Positions 5,541 through 11,153 of a stretch of DNA of 11,153 nucleotides are shown here, in pieces. The stretch is taken from positions 1 through 11,153 of the forward strand of contig CALGFH010000188.1 of assembly GCA_937881255.1 (NCBI GenBank), in the 5' to 3' direction. Source of the stretch: an uncultured Actinomycetes bacterium. GTDB lineage: Bacteria; Actinomycetota; CALGFH01. Below the pieces are notes generated by a model that worked only from the letters and a program-made list of their open reading frames with translations, did not search any database and had not been told where the DNA came from. The first letter of the stretch is position 1; each line of letters opens with the position of its first letter. A program made the position numbers and the translations under genes.

Positions 5541-6410
5541 GTGTCCTCATTCCGTCCCCCACGTCGTTCCGGCTGGCGGGCTCCGTGGGTCTCCGGCGTG
5601 CTCGCGGTGCTGATCGCCGCGGCCCTGGCCGGCGCGGGCGCCGCCGCCGGCGCCCAGGAGGCACCGGAGGGCGCCGGGACCGAGACCAGCGTCGCCGGCG
5701 ACCAACCCACCGAGACCACCACCGGTGACACCACCGGTGACACGACCGGTGACACGACCGGTGACACGACCGGTGACACGACCGGCGACACCACTGGCGA
5801 CACGACCGGTGACACCACCGAGACCACCGCGGGCGAGGACGCCGGCGAGGACCCGGCCGCCGACCCCAACGGCAACGTCAACAACCTGCCCCTCAACAGC
5901 GGGATCCAGACCGGCACCGTGTTCAACCCGACCCCCTACGGTGAGGTCCCGGGCAACACCCCGCAGGTGCTGATCCTGCGTCCGGGCAGCGGCCGCATCG
6001 TCCCGCTCAACCGCGAGCTCACCGTCCGGGTGCGCTTCTCCAACTTCCTTCCGGGGTTCTTCTCCGACCCGAAGGCCGAGTACGGCGTCGGGACCCAGCG
6101 CCTGGACGCCAACGGCAACCTGCAGGGCCACAACCACGGCTGCTTCCAGCGGGTCGCCCGTGACGGCAGCGTGCCGGCCGAGACCTGCGCCTCGTTCGTG
6201 GTGCTGTCACAGGAAGGCGACTCGGACATCCTCACCGGCATCATGCCGCCCCTGACCGAGCCCGGCCGCTACCGCTTCTGCGCCGACGCGGCCGCCGAGA
6301 ACCACTACCCGGCCGCCCGGGCGTTCGCCCAGCGCGGTGGACCGATGGACTGCGTCCGCGTCCTGGCCATGGACTTCAACGACCTGCGCCGGACCAACAA
6401 CAACGGCTAG
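5541..6410 (+). CDS. Secreted protein with TGDT repeats and a four-Cys domain, function unknown
   Basis: GTG 5541 follows a strong AAGGAGGGA site by six bases. The 289-residue product has an Arg-rich signal peptide with a helix at about 16-38, and likely cleavage after A-A-A-G-A. A Thr/Glu-rich linker holds eight TGDT repeats (61-92). The remaining ~180 residues look like a beta-rich extracellular domain: V-L-I-L-R-P-G-S-G-R-I-V and L-T-V-R-V-R-F-S-N-F. Cys201, Cys216, Cys247 and Cys271 could form two disulfides. H197, H199 and C201 in GHNHGC, with H255, could bind a metal. No anchor is seen at the C-terminus (NNNG). I do not recognise the family. Its place between a cupredoxin lipoprotein and a CHRD protein, with short gaps on each side, suggests a shared envelope function. 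Confidence 0.8.
   Translation: MSSFRPPRRSGWRAPWVSGVLAVLIAAALAGAGAAAGAQEAPEGAGTETSVAGDQPTETTTGDTTGDTTGDTTGDTTGDTTGDTTGDTTGDTTETTAGEDAGEDPAADPNGNVNNLPLNSGIQTGTVFNPTPYGEVPGNTPQVLILRPGSGRIVPLNRELTVRVRFSNFLPGFFSDPKAEYGVGTQRLDANGNLQGHNHGCFQRVARDGSVPAETCASFVVLSQEGDSDILTGIMPPLTEPGRYRFCADAAAENHYPAARAFAQRGGPMDCVRVLAMDFNDLRRTNNNG
5721..5816 (+). repeat. 12-bp tandem repeat, eight units (TGDT)
   Basis: Eight in-frame copies of ACCGGTGACACG, with a few wobble changes, encode (Thr-Gly-Asp-Thr)x8. The flexible, acidic, Thr-rich linker is a likely site of copy-number change by slippage and perhaps of O-glycosylation. Most units contain the palindrome ACCGGT. Confidence 0.95.
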
Positions 6411-6459
6411 CCAACACCCTGCCCGTCACCGACACGACAACTCAGGAGGAACACCCTTC

Positions 6460-7149
6460 ATGTTCAGGAGAGTGACGATGGCGGCGCTGGTCGCCGTCGT
6501 GGCCGCCGCGATGGCTGCGCCGGCCGCCCTCGCCCAGGACGACTACAGCACCACCCAGGTCGAGTACGGTGACGACGTCTACGGTGGCACCGAAGGCAGC
6601 ACCGAGACCGAGGCGGCCACCGGGTCTGCCCCGTCGGCCGGCGCCTGGACCAAGTTCACCGCCAAGCTGTCCGGTGACAACGAGGTCGGCGGGGGAGACC
6701 CCGACGGCAGCGGCACCGCGGCGGTGAAGACGCGCGGGACCGAGGTCTGCTACGACCTGAAGTGGACCGGGGTCGACGTCACCATGGCCCACATCCACAA
6801 GGGCGCCGCCGGCACCAACGGCGACGTGGTGGTCAACTTCTTCGCCAACGAGAGCCCGCTGGACGCCAGCAGCAAGTCCGGCTGCGTCCAGGCCAAGGCC
6901 GCCGTGGTCAAGGGGCTGGCCTCCAACCCGGGCAACTACTACGTCAACCTGCACTCGCCCGAGTTCCCCAAGGGCGCCATCCGCGGGCAGACCGTGCTCG
7001 TGGGCGCCAACGGCGAGCAGCTGGCCTTCACCGGCGGCCCCATGTCCAAGGGCCTGATGCTGCTCGGGCTGTGCGTCATCGCGGCCGGGTCGACGCTGCT
7101 GGCGGTTGGCCAGCGGCGGCGGGTCGCCTACCACCGTCCACGCCACTGA
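6460..7149 (+). CDS. CHRD-domain protein with LAFTG sortase signal
   Basis: The ATG at 6460 follows AGGAGGA by nine bases. The 229-residue product has a signal peptide (1-25, ending A-L-A-Q) and an acidic Tyr/Thr-rich linker. A CHRD domain covers about 62-180, recognised by F-x-A-x-L-S-G-x-N-E-V, V-C-Y-D-L-K-W, the A-H-I-H-K-G-A-A-G motif, N-P-G-N-Y-Y-V-N-L-H and the closing G-A-I-R-G-Q. CHRD domains occur in chordin and in many bacterial exported proteins, whose exact role is unknown. Cys97 and Cys142 may form a disulfide. The C-terminus holds LAFTG (188-192), a hydrophobic helix and R-R-R, the pattern for class E sortase in actinobacteria, so the protein is probably linked to the cell wall. 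No sortase gene lies in the window. The gene is 49 bases after its neighbour and belongs to the same run. Confidence 0.9.
   Translation: MFRRVTMAALVAVVAAAMAAPAALAQDDYSTTQVEYGDDVYGGTEGSTETEAATGSAPSAGAWTKFTAKLSGDNEVGGGDPDGSGTAAVKTRGTEVCYDLKWTGVDVTMAHIHKGAAGTNGDVVVNFFANESPLDASSKSGCVQAKAAVVKGLASNPGNYYVNLHSPEFPKGAIRGQTVLVGANGEQLAFTGGPMSKGLMLLGLCVIAAGSTLLAVGQRRRVAYHRPRH
7021..7035 (+). other. LAFTG cell-wall sorting motif
   Basis: These codons give Leu-Ala-Phe-Thr-Gly, followed by a membrane helix of about 20 residues and a basic tail. The pattern LAxTG is that of class E sortase substrates, which are typical of GC-rich Gram-positive bacteria. Confidence 0.8.
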
Positions 7150-7174
7150 CCGACGACAACTGACAACCCACGAC

Positions 7175-8869
7175 ATGCAGCAACTTGGCGATCCGGTGGA
7201 CGGCCGTCCGTCGAGGAGGGAGCGGACGGTCCGGAGGCCCGAAGGCGGCGTCGGCAGCATCGACGCGAACCTGGGGACGCGGGCCACTCGCACCGGCCGC
7301 CAGGCAGGCAGGGAGGGGCAGGCTACGGGAGACCTGCCCCTCCCGCCGCCATCCGCACTGGCCAGCGGCGTCATCGACGGGATGTGCATCGGTGTGCTGG
7401 TCTGGGCGATCCTCGTCCTCACGCTGCTGCCGGCGCTCGGTGCGTCGGTGGCAGCGCTGTTCCCGACCCTGCTCGGTGCCCTGTGCGCCGGGGGCGTGGT
7501 CGGCCCGGGCGTGCAGGCCGCGCTGCGGGCCGGCCGGTCGAGGCGGCTGCCGGTGGCGGCCGGGGCCGGCCCCGGCCGGCGGCGGGTCGTCATCCTCGGC
7601 GGCGGGTTCGGCGGCGTCAGCGCGGCCAAGCGCTTCGAGCAGCTCCTCCCCTGGACCCCCTGGCTGGACGTGACCCTGGTCAGCCAGCGCAACTACCTCC
7701 TGTTCACGCCGATGCTGGCCGAGGTCGCGGCCGGGTCGGTCGAGGCCGGCAACGTCGGGGTGCCGCTGCGGGCGGCCTGCCCGCGGACCCGGTTCCGCCG
7801 GGCCGAGGTGCTCGGCGTCGACCCCGACCGCAAGGTCGTCCACCTGCGCCGCGGCGACGCCCTGGAGACGCTCCCCTACGACCACCTGGTCCTGGCCCTG
7901 GGAGCGGTGCCCAACTTCCGCAACCTGCCCGGCGTGGCCACCAGCGCCCTCACCCTGGCCACCCTGGAGGACGCCCGGCGGCTGCGGGACCACGTCCTCG
8001 GGCGGCTCGAGCAGGCCGACCACGAGCCCGACCCGGCCGAGCGGCGCCGCTGGCTCACCTTCGTCGTGGCCGGCGGCGGCTTCGCCGGCACCGAGGCCGT
8101 GGCCAGCCTGTTCGACCTGGTGCACAGCGTGCTCCGCTACTTCCCCCACGTCCGGGCCAGCGAGCCCCGCTTCATCCTGGTCCACTCGCGCGACCGCATC
8201 CTGCCCGAGCTGGGCGACCGGCTGGCCGGCTACGCCAGCGGCAAGCTGGTCGGCCGCGGGATCGAGCTGCGGCTCGGGGTGACGGTGGCCGGCGCCGACG
8301 CCGACGGGGTCGAGCTCAGCGACGGCGAGCGGGTGGCGGCCCGCACCCTGGTCTGGGCCGCCGGGACCCGCCCCAGCCCGGTCCCGGTCGTCGGGCCGGA
8401 AGGTGGCCGCCGGGCCGACCCGGGGCAGGGGGCCGTCCCGGTCGAGCGGACCCTGCGGGTGCGGGGCCGCCGCGACATCTGGGCGGTGGGGGACTGCGCC
8501 CGCGTCCCCGACCTGGCCCGCCCGGGCACCACCTGCCCGCCGACCGCCCAGCACGCGGTCCGCCAGGGCAGGGCCGTGGCCGACAACGTGGTCGCCGCCC
8601 TGACCGGCGCCGCCCCCGAGCCCTTCCGCTTCCACGGCCTCGGGTTCCTGGTCCCCCTGGGCCGCCAGAGCGCCGCCGCCGAGCTGCGCGGGATGCGCTT
8701 CTCCGGCCTGCCGGCGTGGCTGCTGTGGCGGGGCATCTACCTGTGGAAGCTGCCCGGGCCGCAGAAGCGGCTCCGGGTCCTGCTCGACTGGACGATCGAG
8801 CTGCTGTTCCCGAGAGACATCGCCCTCACCACCTCCGAGCGGCACCAGGCTCCCCAGGCCGTCGAATGA
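7175..8869 (+). CDS. ndh: Type II NADH dehydrogenase (NDH-2) with N-terminal membrane hairpin
   Basis: This flavoenzyme oxidises NADH and passes electrons to quinone without pumping protons. From ATG 7175 it is 564 residues, against about 400-470 for most NDH-2. The FAD-binding Rossmann motif is V-V-I-L-G-G-G-F-G-G (about 138-147), and the NAD motif is V-V-A-G-G-G-F-A-G-T-E (about 298-307). V-G-D-C-A (438-442) and A-Q-H-A-V-R-Q-G (458-465) are NDH-2 hallmarks near flavin and quinone. The C-terminal helix L-L-D-W-T-I-E-L-L-F-P-R-D is the usual membrane-docking segment. The extra part is residues 1-135: a basic disordered stretch, then two membrane helices at about 64-110. No clear ribosome binding site precedes ATG 7175; a TTG at 7106 inside the CHRD gene, or ATG 7382, are alternatives. 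Its stop overlaps the next ATG by four bases. Confidence 0.88.
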   Translation: MQQLGDPVDGRPSRRERTVRRPEGGVGSIDANLGTRATRTGRQAGREGQATGDLPLPPPSALASGVIDGMCIGVLVWAILVLTLLPALGASVAALFPTLLGALCAGGVVGPGVQAALRAGRSRRLPVAAGAGPGRRRVVILGGGFGGVSAAKRFEQLLPWTPWLDVTLVSQRNYLLFTPMLAEVAAGSVEAGNVGVPLRAACPRTRFRRAEVLGVDPDRKVVHLRRGDALETLPYDHLVLALGAVPNFRNLPGVATSALTLATLEDARRLRDHVLGRLEQADHEPDPAERRRWLTFVVAGGGFAGTEAVASLFDLVHSVLRYFPHVRASEPRFILVHSRDRILPELGDRLAGYASGKLVGRGIELRLGVTVAGADADGVELSDGERVAARTLVWAAGTRPSPVPVVGPEGGRRADPGQGAVPVERTLRVRGRRDIWAVGDCARVPDLARPGTTCPPTAQHAVRQGRAVADNVVAALTGAAPEPFRFHGLGFLVPLGRQSAAAELRGMRFSGLPAWLLWRGIYLWKLPGPQKRLRVLLDWTIELLFPRDIALTTSERHQAPQAVE

Positions 8870-10308
8870 GCGCGGCCACCGTCCCGACCGCCAGGGGGGG
8901 CGGTCACCCCTCGGCCGCCCGGGCGGTGGCCGCCGGCGCCCCGGCCGGGATCGTCGGCGGGCTCGCCTTCGGCGCCGCCATGGCCCAGCTGGGCGTCCTG
9001 CCGACGGTGGCCACCCTGGTCGGGCTGGGCTCGTCCCGGGCCGGGTTCGCGGTCCACATGGCCATCTCGGCCGTGGTCGGGGCCGGCTTCGGGCTGATGG
9101 TCCGGCGCCAGCGCTGCGGCCCCAGCGAGACGATGTTCCTTGGCGCGGCCTACGGGGCCCTGTGGTGGTGCATCGGGCCGCTGACCCTGCTGCCCCTGGC
9201 CCTCGGCCAGGCCCCGGCCTGGGACGTGGCCGCCGCCCAGCGGGAGTTCCCCAGCCTGGTCGGCCACCTGCTCTTCGGGGTCGGCACGGCCCTGGTCTAC
9301 GTGCTCCTGCACGGCCCCGGCGAGGCCGGGCGGGCCAGGCAGCCGATCGGCGCCGGGGCCTTGGCCCGCGGGCTGGCCGCGGGGGCCCTGGCCGCCCTTG
9401 CCCTTGGCGCGGTCCTGGAGAACCGGGCCCCGGCCGTGGCCGCCGGCGCGGTCGTCGGGCTCCTCCAGGCGGTCATGTCGCCCCGGTCCGACCAGGGGAT
9501 CGGGGCCGCCCTGGTCCGCGGGCAGGGGTACGGGTTCGTGGCCTGGGTGGTGGGGGAGCTGACCGTGCTGCCCATGCTGGCCGACGAGGGCCTGCGCTGG
9601 TCGCTGGCCGAGGCCCGGGAGAGCTTCCCCGGCCTGCCCGGCTGGCTCCTGCTGGGGGCGCTGGCCGCCGTGACCAGCACCCTGCTGGACCGGCTGGCCC
9701 CGCTGCTGTCCTCGGAGCACCTGCGGGCCTACCGCGGCACCACCGCGGGCAGCGGCGTGCTGTCCGCGGCCCTGCGTGGGGCGGTGGCCGGGCTGCTGGG
9801 CGGCGCCGTCATCAGCCAGCTGATGCTGCGCGGGGCCGTGCCCGAGGTCGCCGAGCGCCTCACCGGCTCCAACGGGCCCCTGGCCGGGATCGCCGTCAAC
9901 CTGGGCATCGGGGTCGCCATCGGCGTGTCCTACGGGCTGCTGTTCCGGCGCCTGGGCCAGGACGTCACCTGCGCCCTCGGCTGGGGGCTGTCGTACGGGT
10001 TCCTGTGGTGGGTCCTGGGGCCGCTCACCCTGCTGCCGGCCCTGCTCGGCGGCGACCCCGAATGGACCGCGGCCGCGGCCGGCGGCTCGATGTCCGCCCT
10101 GGCCGGCCACCTCGTCTACGGCGGCTGCCTCGGGGTCGCCTTCCACCTCCTGGAGGCGCCGTTCGGCGTCCCCTGGCTGGCCCGCACCCGGGCCGAGGCC
10201 CTCCGGGCCCTGCGCCGCCGCGAGGAGCTCCTGGCCGCCACCCCGGCCCTCTCGGCCGTGCTGCTGGCCATGCTCCTGACGCTGCTGGTCGTCACCCTCG
10301 GCGCCTGA
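8866..10308 (+). CDS. Three-repeat polytopic membrane protein, function unknown
   Basis: This 480-residue protein starts at the ATGA overlap with ndh, so it is translationally coupled to it and may act with it. It consists of three homologous membrane blocks, at about 20-150, 165-280 and 300-430, then a final helix at about 457-478. The clearest shared motif is YGALWWCIGPLTLLP (96-110), YGFVAWVVGELTVLP (222-236) and YGFLWWVLGPLTLLP (377-391). Each is followed by a short loop and then F-P-x-L-x-G-H/W or A-L-A-G-H. Blocks 1 and 3 are close to each other, including G-H-L-L/V-x-G-V/G; block 2 has diverged and lost the Trp pair and the His. No enzyme or transporter signature is recognised. A role as a membrane anchor or partner for the NDH-2 is inference from the overlap only. 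Confidence 0.82.
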   Translation: MSAATVPTARGGGHPSAARAVAAGAPAGIVGGLAFGAAMAQLGVLPTVATLVGLGSSRAGFAVHMAISAVVGAGFGLMVRRQRCGPSETMFLGAAYGALWWCIGPLTLLPLALGQAPAWDVAAAQREFPSLVGHLLFGVGTALVYVLLHGPGEAGRARQPIGAGALARGLAAGALAALALGAVLENRAPAVAAGAVVGLLQAVMSPRSDQGIGAALVRGQGYGFVAWVVGELTVLPMLADEGLRWSLAEARESFPGLPGWLLLGALAAVTSTLLDRLAPLLSSEHLRAYRGTTAGSGVLSAALRGAVAGLLGGAVISQLMLRGAVPEVAERLTGSNGPLAGIAVNLGIGVAIGVSYGLLFRRLGQDVTCALGWGLSYGFLWWVLGPLTLLPALLGGDPEWTAAAAGGSMSALAGHLVYGGCLGVAFHLLEAPFGVPWLARTRAEALRALRRREELLAATPALSAVLLAMLLTLLVVTLGA

Positions 10309-10316
10309 GCGGCGCC
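10300..10316. terminator. Small hairpin between convergent genes, possible terminator
   Basis: GGCGCC (10300-10305) and GGCGCC (10311-10316) pair around a five-base loop that contains the TGA stop of the upstream gene. It lies at the 14-base gap between two convergent genes, so it could serve both strands. It is short and lacks a T-run. Confidence 0.35.
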
Positions 10317-10322
10317 CGGCAG

Positions 10323-11018
10323 CTACGAGCCGCCGGTTCGTTCCCGTGCCGCGGCCAGGGCGGCATCCAGGTCGACACCCTCCTCGCCGTCGACCCGGGC
10401 CCGCCGGGGCGCACCATCGGCGGGCCCGTCGGGCAGCCAGTTGAACCCCCGGCGCCACTCCGACCCCGGCGGGTGCCGTTCGGCCAGGACGTCGAGCACC
10501 GGCTCGAGCTCGGCCTCGCTGACCTCGATGCGGCGACGGCCGCGCCAGGGCCGATAGATCGGCGGGTCGACCTCCGGCACCCGGACACCGCGGCGGGCCA
10601 GTGCCGCCAGCAGGTCCTGCCGGGACGAGCCGACGCGGCGGAGGAACGGGGCGATGGCGCCCTCGGAGTAGATCATGGCGACCAGGAAGTGCTCCGGCTG
10701 AGGCCCATGGTGGCCCGACGCCAGGGCCAGCCCCTTGGCGCAGCCGGTGAGCTTGTACCAGGCCGGGTTGGGTGAGAGTCCCATTCCGGCCTCATACGGG
10801 CGCGGGGGCGGGTCGCTGCGGCTGAGGGCGCGGGTCCGCTCCTCGACCAGTTCGGGAGTGACGCCCAGCTCCTCGAGGGCCTCGGTGGCCGTGGACGGCT
10901 CGTCGAACAGGGCGAGGAGCACGTGCTCAGGCCCGATCCAGCTCTGCTCCAGCCGCCGCGCCACATCAGCCGCGCGGTAGGCGGCCGAGGCCAGCCCCTG
11001 GCTCGATGCCATGGCCAC
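10323..11018 (-). CDS. Clp N-terminal (Clp_N) repeat protein, stand-alone
   Basis: The 231-residue product contains two Clp N-domain repeats, at about 5-66 and 88-146. The first has A-S-x-x-G-L-A-S-A-A-Y-R-A-A-D with I-G-P-E-H-V-L-L-A-L-F; the second has G-L-A-L-A-S-G-H-H-G-P-Q-P-E-H-F-L-V-A-M. These repeats are known from the N-termini of ClpA/ClpC ATPases, where they bind adaptors and substrates. Here no ATPase (AAA+) domain follows. The C-terminal 85 residues are basic-acidic, Trp-containing and of unknown fold. Such stand-alone proteins could be adaptors or decoys of Clp proteases. GTG 11018 is preferred because GTGAGG lies eight bases upstream; ATG 11012 is two codons later. The gene follows its - strand neighbour by 33 bases, as in an operon, and faces the large + strand cluster. 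Confidence 0.85.
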   Translation of the reverse strand: MAMASSQGLASAAYRAADVARRLEQSWIGPEHVLLALFDEPSTATEALEELGVTPELVEERTRALSRSDPPPRPYEAGMGLSPNPAWYKLTGCAKGLALASGHHGPQPEHFLVAMIYSEGAIAPFLRRVGSSRQDLLAALARRGVRVPEVDPPIYRPWRGRRRIEVSEAELEPVLDVLAERHPPGSEWRRGFNWLPDGPADGAPRRARVDGEEGVDLDAALAAARERTGGS

Positions 11019-11051
11019 AGCCTAGGCCTCACGGCCCGGTGAAGGAAGGTG

Positions 11052-11153
11052 TCAGCTGGCCCGCTCGAACAGCTGGTAGACCGGCGGGAAGGTGCCGGCC
11101 AGGCCGATGACCAGCAGGAACATGGTCAGCAGGAAGCCCTTGGAGAGGCTGAG
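11052..11153 (-). CDS. Membrane protein, C-terminal 33 residues (5' end outside window)
   Basis: On the - strand the frame enters from the right edge and stops at 11052-11054. The 33 residues read L-S-L-S-K-G-F-L-L-T-M-F-L-L-V-I-G-L-A-G, one membrane helix, then T-F-P-P-V-Y-Q-L-F-E-R-A-S. This is clearly coding in character, but too short to name a family. It lies upstream of the Clp_N gene on the same strand and probably shares its transcript. Confidence 0.65.
   Translation of the reverse strand, partial: LSLSKGFLLTMFLLVIGLAGTFPPVYQLFERAS

Noticed and set aside
7076..8845. Long open frame on the - strand (589 codons)
   Set aside because: It is a shadow of the ndh gene, whose + strand product has clear motifs; the antisense product is Gly/Pro/Arg/Gln-rich and featureless.
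8737..10458. Long open frame on the - strand (573 codons)
   Set aside because: It runs antisense to the three-repeat membrane protein and into the Clp_N gene end, and has low-complexity composition.
9162..10775. Long + strand frame overlapping two genes
   Set aside because: It overlaps the membrane protein in another frame and the opposite-strand Clp_N gene, and its product is Gly/Arg/Pro-rich noise.

Overview
The window is very GC-rich, with GTG starts, strong GGAGG-type ribosome binding sites, a LAFTG cell-wall sorting motif and a SigR-like sigma factor. Together these point to an actinobacterium (Actinomycetota), probably an uncultured lineage. I cannot name a genus. The first ~45 bases are almost pure G and look like a contig or read end rather than normal sequence.

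Layout. 1-649: the end of a Tad (tight adherence, Flp-type) pilus locus, with the tail of a TadE-like protein overlapping a TadE/TadG-like protein that seems frameshifted near base 597. 638-752: three degenerate 38-39 bp tandem repeats. 761-799: a perfect 14-bp hairpin that probably ends the pilus transcripts. 816-1447: about 630 bases with no convincing gene, less GC-rich than its surroundings. It holds a good sigma-70-type promoter (1033-1061), several inverted repeats and a short match to the 3' end of 16S rRNA. 1448-10308: eight tightly packed genes on the + strand. 10323-11153: two genes on the - strand, a Clp N-domain protein and the C-terminal end of a membrane protein.

The eight-gene block is the interesting part. 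In order it encodes: (1) a five-helix membrane protein with a strongly acidic N-terminal tail; (2) a larger, His-rich membrane protein with a strongly basic tail and a duplicated D-x3-H...H motif; (3) a SigR/ECF12-like sigma factor; (4) a blue-copper (cupredoxin) lipoprotein; (5) a secreted four-Cys protein with eight TGDT repeats; (6) a CHRD-domain protein with a sortase signal; (7) a type II NADH dehydrogenase with an added N-terminal membrane hairpin; (8) a membrane protein built of three repeats. A site matching the SigR promoter consensus (GGGAAT-N18-GTT) lies just after the sigma gene and just before the cupredoxin gene. This suggests that the sigma factor controls the exported and redox part of the cluster.

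My working inference is a cell-envelope redox or metal-handling module: NADH oxidation at the membrane, a copper electron-transfer lipoprotein outside, and two uncharacterised His-rich membrane proteins. The parts are supported by sequence. The idea that they work as one system is inference.
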